Source of the DNA: CBDCYS01 sp965226245
Lineage (GTDB): Bacteria > Acidobacteriota > Terriglobia > Bryobacterales > UBA6623
NCBI GenBank assembly: GCA_965226245.1
Contig: CBDDCL010000015.1
Span: 3,038,001 to 3,102,000, forward strand
Reading direction: 5' to 3'
DNA length: 64,000 nt
The position numbers were made by a program, and so were the translations under genes. A model generated the notes under the pieces. It searched no databases. It saw only the letters and a list, made by a program, of their open reading frames with translations, and had not been told where the DNA came from. Positions 1-7,545 of this stretch are shown one piece after another (within the stretch, counting starts at the first letter, position 1; the number at the start of each line of letters is the position of its first letter).

Positions 1-179
1 TTCGCCATCTTCAGCTCTTCGCCGTGGCATTGGAAGCAGTTCTTATCCAGAATGGGCAGTACGTCCTTATCTGTCACCCGCGTACTTTGAGCTGCCAGCG
101 CCGGACGCAACGATACGCTGTAGCTCAATGACACTAGAGCCAGCGCGAACCACACCCAACTGACTTTTGACCGAGTCAT
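1..179 (-). CDS. Secreted c-type cytochrome protein, 5' end only (probably PSD1/DUF1549 family)
   Basis: From an ATG at 179-177 the frame stays open for 59 codons to the window edge. It encodes a basic start (MTRSKVS), a hydrophobic signal-peptide core (WFALALVSLSYSV), a likely cleavage site after ALA, then VLPILDKNCFQCHGEE. The CxxCH motif is a covalent haem c site, and 'lP.l...C..CHG' is the usual opening of planctomycete-type cytochrome c domains fused to PSD1 (DUF1549/DUF1553). A fuller relative lies at 24134-27070. The protein should be exported to the periplasm. The rest lies outside the window, so the domain set is inferred. Confidence 0.75.
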   Translation of the reverse strand, partial: MTRSKVSWVWFALALVSLSYSVSLRPALAAQSTRVTDKDVLPILDKNCFQCHGEELKMA

Positions 180-384
180 CTTGGACCTCCCACTGCTCTA
201 TGGTACACCCTCTCCTCCTAGTGAACAAATAGTGAACACCACTGCTGTCCAAATTAGCCAAATCCGGGACCCGGCGCTTCGCGCGGCACACGGCAGTTCA
301 GCGACCAGGTGGTGTTTGGCAAGTTGGGCGTCGTGCGCCTGCGCGGATACACTTGAGGCCGCCGCCCGCGACAGTTTGAGGGAT

Positions 385-507
385 GAAGCCGGTCGGAGAG
401 CCGGATGCGGGAAATCCGCACGCACGTCCGGTTCGATGAGCGAGGACTGGAAACGGGGCCGACCCGCCCCAGGCGTCCAGAGCACCCGCGCCCGTCCTCG
501 GCTCTAC
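385..507 (+). mobile_element. Group II intron 3' remnant (domains V and VI)
   Basis: Positions 398-434 read GAGCCGGATGCGGGAAATCC, then a complementary return arm ending CGTCCGGTTC, which matches the catalytic domain V hairpin of bacterial group II introns. A second hairpin follows (GCGAGGAC near 440 pairing with GTCCTCGGC near 494), in the place of domain VI, and the likely intron end is the CTCTAC at 502-507. A short frame at about 290-355 ending VVFGKLGVVRLRGYT could be the last residues of the maturase, but that is weak. No intact reverse transcriptase precedes it, so this is the 3' stump of a degraded intron. 508-739 holds nothing I can name. Confidence 0.6.
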
Positions 508-739
508 CTCAATTCGGGTCGCCGGTTGTGCAATTCTGTGATAAGGCTGGAGTTAAGTGAGATCCGGAAGACAGGCCCTCCCTTGTCGGCTAGTCTTTAG
601 CTTTCTTTAGCTATGCTGCATGGAAGTCCCAGAAGGGCGCGCTGGCTCTCTGCCCTGAAGATCAAGGCTTGTCGATGCCATGTATGAGATAAGTTCTAGT
701 ATTGGCCCGTCCTTGGGCGAGCATGTCCAGAATTCCGTT

Positions 740-2131
740 GAAACGCGCGGCTCTCCAGAACTTGTAGTTTACGCCGCTTGGGCCTGGGCCGGTGGCGGCG
801 GCGACAGTCTGCCGAGCTGGTCGAGTAATTTTGGCAAGTGGCGGTAGCCCTTGACGCGCCGGAAGCTTTTCTCCGCCAGCCACAGACCCGCTCCCACCCA
901 GCGCTCGCGTTGATCGCCTCCCCGCCAGCGCTTCACCCGGCCGCAGACGCGGTCCACCACCGAGAAGGCCGACTCGATCGGGTTCGTCGTCGCCAGCGTA
1001 CAGCGCAACAAATCGTCGAGTCCGAGGCGGTGCACCGTCAGCGTTTGCTCCCTCCCTTCTTCGAGCGACCGCGCCGCCGACGGGTTCAACTCCAGCAACT
1101 CGCGATGCAGCTTCTCCAAGGCCGTGTTGGCATCCTCATAGCTCGACATGGCATAAGCGTTCGCCATCTTGCGGTCCACCGATTCGCGGTATTGCTGCGG
1201 CAAATGACCGCTCACATTGCGGCGCTTGTGCATTTGACAGCGCTGGATCAGCGCCGTCTTGCCCGCCTGCTTGCGGACCGCCTTGGTGAGCGCCTTCGCG
1301 CCGTCGAGCACATAGAGCATCGGCGCCGAGAAATCGACGCCGCGCCCGGCCAAATCCTGCAGTAATTCGCCGACCACCGTGGTGTTCTCGCTCGCTCCCT
1401 GCCGCAGCCCCAAAACCGTTTTCGACCCGTCTATAGCGACTCCCAGCGCCGCGACCAGGTGCTGGCCCTTGAACTCAATGCCGTCGATGTAGATGGCGCA
1501 GAGTTTGAGTTTGTCGAGAGGGCGTTCTAAAAGTGCCTGCAATTTCTCGCGGCTAGTGCGCACGAAACGCTCACTCACCGCTGACTTTTCGATGCCATAG
1601 GCGGCGGCAAACTCCCGCACGGCTTGGGAGTAATTCCGCGTCGAGAGCCCCAGCATGAGCTTGTCCCAAACGGCGTCGTCGAGCGGCTCGCAGCGGCGGA
1701 ACAATTCATAGCTGCCCAAGGGTTGTTCGTGACCGTCGTCGCTGCGCAGCCGCGGACGCTGAATGGGGACCTTCTGTCCATCCACGACGAGGAAGCCTTT
1801 CTCGCGGCCCCAGCGGTAGGGCTGCTCGGCTTGGCGCCGCTGGTAGTGCTCGCCAGCGAGCTGGCGCACTTCGTTGTCCATGATGAGCTGCATCAGATCC
1901 AGCCCTGCCTGGCGCATCAACTCACCGACACTTTGCTGCAGGGCGGCGGCGACTTCTTTGAGCGGCAAGTGCAGTTGCAGTTCTTGCCCGGATTCTTCGG
2001 CTTGCTTGTGGAATTGGCGAACGGCTTGTTCGCGGTCGATCTGGTATCGTTTCTTCATAGCGACTCTCCTTTTTAAAAAAATAAAACATCACTCCGAGCC
2101 TAACGGCTCGGACTGGAGAGTCGCTACTTTC
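740..2131 (-). mobile_element. IS256-family insertion sequence
   Basis: One transposase gene lies between imperfect terminal inverted repeats: 740-758 (GAAACGCGCGGCTCTCCAG) and, read from the minus strand, 2131-2113 (GAAAGTAGCGACTCTCCAG), identical at 15 of 19 positions. The 1.39-kb length suits IS256 elements. No clear target duplication is visible. The right end abuts a hicB fragment that has lost its 5' half, so insertion or later deletion removed it. A second hairpin (CCGAGCC / GGCTCGG, 2094-2111) sits in the leader of the transposase. Confidence 0.75.
769..2058 (-). CDS. IS256-family (mutator-type) transposase
   Basis: DDE transposase of 429 aa, close to full length for the IS256 group (about 400 aa). 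The acidic triad is visible: Asp in YIDGIEF (near residue 193), Asp in VLDGAKAL (near 254) and Glu in TTNPIESAF (near 358). The family hallmark Cys-x2-His follows the second Asp (RCQMHKRRN). The frame is uninterrupted, so the enzyme may be active. A Shine-Dalgarno-like AAGGAGAG stands just ahead of the ATG at 2058. Confidence 0.93.
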   Translation of the reverse strand: MKKRYQIDREQAVRQFHKQAEESGQELQLHLPLKEVAAALQQSVGELMRQAGLDLMQLIMDNEVRQLAGEHYQRRQAEQPYRWGREKGFLVVDGQKVPIQRPRLRSDDGHEQPLGSYELFRRCEPLDDAVWDKLMLGLSTRNYSQAVREFAAAYGIEKSAVSERFVRTSREKLQALLERPLDKLKLCAIYIDGIEFKGQHLVAALGVAIDGSKTVLGLRQGASENTTVVGELLQDLAGRGVDFSAPMLYVLDGAKALTKAVRKQAGKTALIQRCQMHKRRNVSGHLPQQYRESVDRKMANAYAMSSYEDANTALEKLHRELLELNPSAARSLEEGREQTLTVHRLGLDDLLRCTLATTNPIESAFSVVDRVCGRVKRWRGGDQRERWVGAGLWLAEKSFRRVKGYRHLPKLLDQLGRLSPPPPAQAQAA

Positions 2132-2301
2132 TACGAACTATCGGACATCCTCGCGCGAACACCCAAGGCGCGACACTGCAGGAGGCCAGGGCCAACTTGA
2201 AGGAAGCTGTCGCGCTCGTCCTGGAAGCGAACCGCACGCTCGCGTCGGAGCATGGCCAAGGGGCGGATGTGATCCGCGAGTCGCTGAAGGTGTCTGGTTG
2301 A
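2131..2301 (+). pseudogene. hicB: HicB antitoxin, 3' fragment
   Basis: Too short for simple ORF detection. The frame ending TGA at 2299-2301 encodes ANTQGATLQEARANLKEAV, then LVLEANRTLASEHG and a short tail ending VIRESLKVSG. This is the conserved C-terminal half of HicB antitoxins ('TQG.T..EA..NL.EA..L.LE'). The N-terminal part, including start codon and promoter, is absent because the IS256 right end lies at 2131. The stop overlaps the TTG start of the hicA remnant, the usual coupled hicB-hicA arrangement. Confidence 0.75.
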
Positions 2302-2490
2302 AGCGACGCGACCTGCTTCGACACCTCGAAGCTCACGGCTGCGAGTTCCTCCGAGAGGGATCCCAAACACACAGTCTTCGTCAATCGAACGGCACGCAAA
2401 GTCTCGACCCTACCGCGCCACCGCGAAGTCAACAACGATTTGGCCCGGAAGATCTGTAAGGATCTGGAAGTTCCACCCCCGGATGCCTAG
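2298..2490 (+). pseudogene. hicA: HicA toxin with frameshift
   Basis: From a TTG at 2298 the frame reads LKRRDLLRHLEAHGCEFLRE, GS. One frame over it continues KHTVFVNRTARKVSTLPRH, REVNNDLARKICKDLEVPPP and ends at TAG 2488-2490. Together these form a full HicA mRNA interferase: dsRBD-like fold with catalytic His in 'G.KH..F' and the 'iPRH.e' motif. The break is a CCC run after GGAT near 2362 where the normal reading needs CC, an apparent 1-nt insertion. With hicB truncated, loss of the toxin is expected. A sequencing error in the C run would restore the gene. Confidence 0.72.
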
Positions 2491-2773
2491 CTCTCTGTTT
2501 AGACTGACCTGGATAGAATCGGCCCTGTCGGCCCAAGACGAAGTCGCCGACGCCAACGCCAACCGTTTTGTTTGTACCGACCTCGTGAGTGTTGCCTGAC
2601 TTTCTTCTCAGTTTTATCCCGACCGGCCGACATGGATCGTCCCACCGCTCTCGCTTGAGACAGCACGGGCTAGCACTGGGCTAGCTATAGCTAGCTAAGC
2701 TAGGGTCCTTTCCGGTTACGTACGCCATGGCACTCGACCATTCGTAGTGGATCGCCTTGTCGACCAGCCCGGC

Positions 2774-2808
2774 TTGTCATCTTACACAGTTCCACATAGA
2801 CTGTGTAA
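2774..2808 (+). promoter_or_regulatory. vapB promoter with overlapping palindromic operator
   Basis: A -35-like TTGTCA (2774-2779), 17-nt spacer and -10-like TAGACT (2797-2802) stand directly ahead of the GTG at 2810. TTACACAGT (2782-2790) and ACTGTGTAA (2800-2808) form a perfect 9-bp inverted repeat with a 9-nt centre, covering spacer and -10. Ribbon-helix-helix antitoxins bind such palindromes to repress their own operon. Transcription predicted from this -10 would begin at about the start codon, so the message may be leaderless. Confidence 0.6.
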
Positions 2809-2809
2809 T

Positions 2810-3040
2810 GTGAAAAACATCACGCTGAGTGTGGACGAAACGGTGCTCGCGGTGGTGCGGCGCTACGCAGCCGAGCACGACTGCTCGGTCAATGCGCTCG
2901 TTCGCAAGTTCCTGGGCCGTCTCGCGGAGCGCCAGGACCGGGCGAAAAAGGCGCGACAGAGAATTCGCCAGCTGAGCAGCCGATCGACGGCACGCATCGG
3001 TGCGAAGTCATGGAGCCGGGCCGAGTTGCATGAGCGTTGA
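2810..3040 (+). CDS. vapB: VapB-type ribbon-helix-helix antitoxin
   Basis: Small protein of 76 aa starting at GTG 2810 (VKNITLSVDETVLAVVRRYA). The opening beta strand and following helix-turn-helix, ending in AEHDCSVNALVRKFLGRL, fit a MetJ/Arc/CopG fold; the basic C-terminus (RAKKARQRIRQ) would be the toxin-binding tail. The earlier in-frame start at 2747 is unlikely because it would read through the palindrome. The stop at 3038-3040 overlaps the ATG of the downstream PIN toxin by 11 nt, so the two were coupled. The toxin partner is now truncated, leaving the antitoxin as a possible orphan regulator. Confidence 0.75.
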   Translation: MKNITLSVDETVLAVVRRYAAEHDCSVNALVRKFLGRLAERQDRAKKARQRIRQLSSRSTARIGAKSWSRAELHER

Positions 3041-3272
3041 TTGCTTCCTCGATACCAACGTCCTGGTTTATGCCGCGGCCGGGCGCGGTGCCGAAGAGGC
3101 GAAGCGCAAACGTGCCTTGGAGTTGATCGAGAACGAGGATTTCGGCCTCGGTCCTGAACTGCGTCGTCAAAGAAGGGCGGATCTAAAAAAACGCCGCGCT
3201 ACAAATTCTATCTCGCATTGGCCTCTGGAATTCTGTCGAATTTGGGAGAAATGGGAGAGCGAGGAGAGGTAA
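3030..3272 (+). pseudogene. vapC: VapC PIN-domain toxin, truncated after about 45 residues
   Basis: The ATG at 3030 opens with MSVDCFLDTNVLVYA, the PIN-domain first motif carrying catalytic Asp (D in LDTN), and continues KRALELIENEDFGLG, normal VapC sequence. From about 3160 the frame changes to an unrelated basic tail (ELRRQRRADLKKRR) and stops at 3272. PIN toxins are usually about 130 aa and need three or four further acidic residues, which are missing. I read this as a 3' deletion joined to unrelated DNA just ahead of the next gene. It should not be toxic. Confidence 0.75.
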
Positions 3273-3299
3273 CGTGAGGCAATTTCGCGAGGCGCTGCG

Positions 3300-4445
3300 G
3301 TGAGCTCTGAAATCTTCGTCATCAGGGAAGATGGAGGGCTTGAGACCCTTAAGGAACAACCCTACCTTAAGGAAGCAGACCTGCAACGGCTGCTTGCGGA
3401 GCATCCGGCGATTATGCCGGGCGACCAAATCGACCCCGACTCGCCCAGGCGTTGGTTGCTTGTGTGTAGGGAAGCGCCGATCCCCTTAGGTTCAGAGGAG
3501 GGTTCGAGGGGCTGGCTGGACCACCTGTTTCTAGACCAGAACGCCGTCCCAACTCTCGTCGAGGTCAAGCGGAGCGGCGACACGCGTATCAGACGGGAGG
3601 TGGTCGGCCAAATGCTCGACTACGCTGCGAACGCTGTCGTGTACTGGCCACTGGAAAGAATCCGCTCGTTGTTCGAGAAGACCTGCGACCAAAGCAGGCA
3701 AACAGTAGATAAAAAGTTGGCGGAGTTCCTCGGCAACGAACAAGACGCGGATTCGTTCTGGGTGGCAGTAAAGACTAATCTCCAAGCTGGTCGCGTCCGG
3801 CTCGTTTTCGTGGCCGACGTGATACAGCCTGAGCTGCGACGAATTATCGAGTTCCTCAACGAACAGATGGACCCTGCCGAAGTGCTGGGCATTGAAGTCA
3901 AGCAGTTCGTAGGGGCGTCCCTGAAGACGCTGGTCCCCAGGGTGATAGGCCAGACCGCTCAGACGGAGAGGAGGAAGAGCGCAAGCCGGTCCGGTCGTCA
4001 GTGGAACGAAGATTCGTTCTTCGCCGTGTTGGAAGAAAACACCTCGGAAGAGCAGCGAGTAGCGCGCGAACTGCTGCAGTGGGGAAAAGATCGGGGACTG
4101 CGGATCTCGTGGGGCAAAGGAGCCAGAATGGGCTCCTTTGTGCCGGTCCTAGAGTTGAATGGGGTCCCGCACCAGCTTTTCGCCGTCTACGCAATCCCGA
4201 AGGGGTCCCCATGTGTCGAGATTTACTTCTATTTTTACGCGTCCAAACCACCATTCGATGACAATGAGAAGCGCCGTCACATGCTCGCTAAGCTGAATGA
4301 AATTCCTGAGCTTGATCTGCCCGCGGACTCGATCAATCGTCGCCCCAGTGTTCTGCTGCGTGTCCTGGCTCAAGATGACAGACTAACGCTCTTTCTAGCC
4401 GCGATGGGGTGGTACCTAGAGGAAGTGAAAGCAGCCTCGGCATAA
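3300..4445 (+). CDS. NucS/DUF91-like PD-(D/E)XK nuclease-fold protein
   Basis: Protein of 381 aa beginning at GTG 3300. Residues about 75-110 contain WLDHLFLD, VPTLVEVKRSGD and VGQMLDYAA: Asp, then E-x-K in the next strand, the signature of the PD-(D/E)XK fold as in NucS/DUF91 and related restriction-type nucleases. The C-terminal 200 residues (from about RQWNEDSFFAVLEE) look like a separate domain resembling those paired with DUF4268-type proteins, role unknown. The neighbours are decayed toxin-antitoxin genes, suggesting a defence or mobile island. A second protein of this fold is at 35793-36869. Substrate is not predictable here. Confidence 0.6.
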   Translation: MSSEIFVIREDGGLETLKEQPYLKEADLQRLLAEHPAIMPGDQIDPDSPRRWLLVCREAPIPLGSEEGSRGWLDHLFLDQNAVPTLVEVKRSGDTRIRREVVGQMLDYAANAVVYWPLERIRSLFEKTCDQSRQTVDKKLAEFLGNEQDADSFWVAVKTNLQAGRVRLVFVADVIQPELRRIIEFLNEQMDPAEVLGIEVKQFVGASLKTLVPRVIGQTAQTERRKSASRSGRQWNEDSFFAVLEENTSEEQRVARELLQWGKDRGLRISWGKGARMGSFVPVLELNGVPHQLFAVYAIPKGSPCVEIYFYFYASKPPFDDNEKRRHMLAKLNEIPELDLPADSINRRPSVLLRVLAQDDRLTLFLAAMGWYLEEVKAASA

Positions 4446-4651
4446 AGACAGTACGGAAGTTTGTGGGGAAATGGCCGGAAAATGGGGCAAACGGAAACAG
4501 CGAAATGGAGGGAAATGTGGACAGCCAACAATTACCGCTCGGTCGCGCCGGCCACACCGGTTTATTGTTGCCTGTCCCCAGGTTTCCAATGCCAAGGGTT
4601 TCCCTGTTACGGCCCGGTCGATGACTGCGAAAGAGAAAAACGGTATAACCG

Positions 4652-4942
4652 ATGGAAAGAACGATAAAAGGGCAAGGACTTCCAAACACCGATTCCATTA
4701 AAGAATTGGCGAAGTTCTGGGGCTCCCACGATCTAACAGACTTTGAAGAGGACCTGGAGGAAGCCGCGGAACCCGTTTTTGTGCGCGCAAAGGGCAGGTC
4801 TCTGAGTATCGAACTGCAACCTGGAGAAGCCAGCCAGCTCAGCAGAATCGCGCGGTCCAAGGGCGTCAACGAGAGCACCGTACTTCGGCAATGGGTCGTT
4901 GAAAAGCTTCACGGGTCTTCCCCTGAGGAAGTAGGGAAGTAG
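4652..4942 (+). CDS. CopG-type antitoxin (PF12441-like), no partner visible
   Basis: Protein of 96 aa. SIKELAKFWGSHDLTDFE near the N-terminus and SIELQPGEASQLSRIARSKG toward the C-terminus, followed by VNESTVLRQWVVEKL, match the CopG-like antitoxin family whose members pair with BrnT- or PIN-type toxins. The C-terminal part is the ribbon-helix-helix DNA-binding fold. Neither flank holds an intact toxin: 4446-4651 upstream has no convincing gene and 4943-5056 downstream is short and repetitive (GGAAGTAGGG repeated). It is probably an orphan left by toxin loss. The start is uncertain, since no good ribosome site precedes the ATG. Confidence 0.65.
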   Translation: MERTIKGQGLPNTDSIKELAKFWGSHDLTDFEEDLEEAAEPVFVRAKGRSLSIELQPGEASQLSRIARSKGVNESTVLRQWVVEKLHGSSPEEVGK

Positions 4943-5056
4943 GCGGAAGTAGGGGAAGTAGGGACAGAGCCCGAATAAAGAATCTTTGCCCATCCGATCC
5001 GAAAGTCGGTGATACGAAAGTTGGTGACCACGGCTGCGGCCCGGCCGCACGCCAGC

Positions 5057-6589
5057 TCAAAACCCCCCGACGGTGCTCTTCTTCAGGTTGTATTGAAACA
5101 AGAACTGCAGCCGGATCGTGTTGCCAATGTACTCCCGGGGGAGCGCTGGAAACGGATTCGACGCACTGATACCGGCAACCGCCGCGCGATCCAGAGAGGG
5201 AATTCCCGAGGAAGACGCAATCACCAGCTTCGGCACCGCCCCGTTTTTTCCAATTGCGAATTGGATCGCCACGCGGCCGCGGTTCATACCCAGACGGGCG
5301 CTTTCAGGAATGACCGCGTACCAGTTCCGCCGCACCGACGCCAGCACTTGGATCAGATAGGGCCGGAAGTCGACACCCTGGGGATCGCTCATCAACTCCA
5401 GGTTGCTTCCCGAGTTGCCGGGCGAAGGGGGAAGATAGCCTCCCAGACCTCCGGTGCCGTAGCCGTCTCCCACCCTGGGACGCGCCGCGTTGCCCTCTTG
5501 CATCTGCCGCAAGGCGCCCTCGGTGAGATCTCCCGGGCGGGCGCTCAGCTTGAGGCTTCCCAGCTGCATCGGCCCTTCCCGGCCCGGGCTGGTCGCGCTC
5601 GGATTCTCCAGTACGAGTTTCGGCTTGCTGGAGGGCCGCGGGGCACGGGGCGCGGGCAGTTCATTCGGCCGCCGAATCCGCGCCAGGCTCGTGTTGGGCC
5701 GCAGCTCGCCTGGGTTCGGGCTCTGAGCGGCCGGGATTTCCACTTTGGGCTTTTCCGTCTCGGGCGGCTGCGGCTGCGCCGGTGCTTGCGGCTCGGGTTC
5801 GGGAGGCTCGGGTTCGGGGAGTTCGGGTTCACTCTCAGCCGGCTCGGGCTCCGTCTCTTCCGGCTCCGGCGGAGCAAGCGATTCTCGAGTTTCGGGAATC
5901 ACGAGCAGGGGCCTGGCTTGTTCCGCCGGACCGCTAAACTCGCTGGCCACCGGCCCCTTGTTTGGCGCGGGTTGCGTCAGTTGCGCCAGCTCTTCCGGAG
6001 GGGGTGCGAACAAGGTGACAGTGGGCCGTATCTCGCGGCCACGCAGTTCAAACGACCGGGTCGAGAGGATAGGCTGGGTCAACAAAAGCAGAACCCAGAC
6101 CGCGTGGACGGCCATCGACCCCGCCCCCGCGAGGCGCCAGTTCGAGGCCGGCGCGGCATCCCAGTTCAGCAGCAGGTCCGGGGCGGGCTCATCGGCGGAC
6201 GTCTTGTCCGTGGCCGGCTCCGAAGAAGGAACTCGAGTTGAATCGCCGCGGAAGTCTTTCCAAAATTTGGCGGCCGGAGCGTACTCCTCGATCAGCAGTT
6301 GGAGCAAAGGCGCCTCGCCCGCCGGGGCCATCGCGGACGCCGTTCGGCTCTTCGCCCGCTCGGATTGAAGGCGCTTGTAGTCGGCCAGCCAGCCCTTTCT
6401 GGGGAAAGAATAGTTCTCGATCAGGAGCTCGAGATCGAGGCCGTCCGCTTCACTGGGAGAAAAGCGGGTTGTCGAAGAAGTTGGCGGGCCCGTTTGAGAC
6501 GAGGAATCCCCTCCGGATTGCTGAAAGCGCCTGTCGTACTCTTCCAGCAGGAGGTGGGGGCCGCGTTCTTGGCGTTGGTCAGGTTTCAC
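5057..6589 (-). CDS. TonB-family energy transducer with long Pro/Glu spacer
   Basis: Protein of 510 aa from GTG 6589. It has a cytoplasmic N-terminus (1-155), one membrane segment (about 158-175, MAVHAVWVLLLLTQPIL), a periplasmic spacer rich in Pro-Glu (about 235-290) and a C-terminal TonB domain (about 420-510, RPYLIQVLASVRRNWYAVIP, later GIPSLDRAAVAGI). It should link proton-motive force to outer-membrane receptors; ExbB/ExbD are not in the window. The N-terminus carries three copies of a short motif: LLLEEY, LLIENY and LLIEEY, unusual for TonB. The GTG overlaps the stop of the oxidoreductase gene (GTGA), so it is the last gene of the lipid A operon. Confidence 0.85.
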   Translation of the reverse strand: MKPDQRQERGPHLLLEEYDRRFQQSGGDSSSQTGPPTSSTTRFSPSEADGLDLELLIENYSFPRKGWLADYKRLQSERAKSRTASAMAPAGEAPLLQLLIEEYAPAAKFWKDFRGDSTRVPSSEPATDKTSADEPAPDLLLNWDAAPASNWRLAGAGSMAVHAVWVLLLLTQPILSTRSFELRGREIRPTVTLFAPPPEELAQLTQPAPNKGPVASEFSGPAEQARPLLVIPETRESLAPPEPEETEPEPAESEPELPEPEPPEPEPQAPAQPQPPETEKPKVEIPAAQSPNPGELRPNTSLARIRRPNELPAPRAPRPSSKPKLVLENPSATSPGREGPMQLGSLKLSARPGDLTEGALRQMQEGNAARPRVGDGYGTGGLGGYLPPSPGNSGSNLELMSDPQGVDFRPYLIQVLASVRRNWYAVIPESARLGMNRGRVAIQFAIGKNGAVPKLVIASSSGIPSLDRAAVAGISASNPFPALPREYIGNTIRLQFLFQYNLKKSTVGGF

Positions 6590-7545
6590 GGGTCATGAGC
6601 GGCTAGCGTTGCGGTCACAATGCCCGCGTGCCGCTCCATTTCCTCTCTTATTCTAAGCGCAACGGCGAGTGCGTTTCGGGCTTGCCGGCCGCTGACGCGA
6701 GGCTGTTTCCGTGTCTGAACGGACTGAAGGAAAGACTCAATTTGCCGGACGAGCGGCTCGCCTTTGGTAATCGGCAGTTGGCGAAATACAATGTTTTGCT
6801 GCTCATTCACGGCACAGACGACACCATCTTGACGCGTGTAGTCAATCGAAATGTACTGGCGGGGCTGGAAGAAACGCAGCTTCCGAATCTTTTCGACCGA
6901 GGCGCGGCTGGCTGTGAGATTTGCCACACAACCGTTCTCGAACACCAGCCGAACGCTGCTGATATCGGGTTTGGACGACAATACCGCCAAGCCTGTTGCC
7001 TCCAGGCGGGTGATCGGACTGTCGACCATGCTGAGGATGATATCGAGGTCATGAATCATCAGATCCAGCACCACGTCGATATCGAGACTCCGCTGCGAAA
7101 ACAGGCTCATGCGGTGAACCTCAAAAAACAGCGGAAGGGTGGCTTGCTCTTTCGCGGCCTCGACAGCGGGGTTGAACCGCTCCAAATGACCCACTTGCAG
7201 GATGCGCCCATTTTCGTTCGCGGCCTGGATCAAGGCGTCCGCGGCATCGAGACTCGGCGCGATTGGTTTTTCAACGAGTACGTCGATTCCAGATTCGAGC
7301 AGCGATACGCCAATTTCGGAGTGGAGCGCGGTTGGAACCACGAGGCTCACAGCTTGCACGCCTCCGGCAAGCTCATCGACAGTGGTCAGCGCCTGGCAGC
7401 CGAACTTTCGGGCAACGGCTTCGGCCCGTTCTTGGTTCGAGTCGACCACGGCCACCAGCTCGGCGGCGTTGGAAGAGTTCAGAACACGGGAGTGTTGCTC
7501 ACCGAACGCACCAACCCCGACGACGGCCGTTTTGACTTGGGTCAT
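6586..7545 (-). CDS. Gfo/Idh/MocA-family NAD(P)-dependent oxidoreductase in the lipid A operon
   Basis: Protein of 319 aa starting at ATG 7545, which overlaps the lpxI stop (ATGA). It has a Rossmann nucleotide site (VVGVGAFGEQHSRVL), the family EKP motif (VLVEKPIAPS, near residue 93) and a sugar-oxidoreductase C-terminal domain. An upstream in-frame extension runs through lpxI and is not credible. Location beside LpxA and LpxI suggests a nucleotide-sugar substrate. In some bacteria GnnA, of this family, oxidises UDP-GlcNAc so GnnB can aminate it for amide-linked lipid A. No GnnB is visible here, so that role is a hypothesis. Confidence 0.85.
   Translation of the reverse strand: MTQVKTAVVGVGAFGEQHSRVLNSSNAAELVAVVDSNQERAEAVARKFGCQALTTVDELAGGVQAVSLVVPTALHSEIGVSLLESGIDVLVEKPIAPSLDAADALIQAANENGRILQVGHLERFNPAVEAAKEQATLPLFFEVHRMSLFSQRSLDIDVVLDLMIHDLDIILSMVDSPITRLEATGLAVLSSKPDISSVRLVFENGCVANLTASRASVEKIRKLRFFQPRQYISIDYTRQDGVVCAVNEQQNIVFRQLPITKGEPLVRQIESFLQSVQTRKQPRVSGRQARNALAVALRIREEMERHAGIVTATLAAHDP

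Noticed and set aside
5009..6241. 410-codon open frame on the plus strand
   Set aside because: Antisense to the TonB-family gene; composition is that of a shadow frame in GC-rich DNA (Arg/Gly/Leu-rich, no domain), and the minus-strand protein has clear domains.
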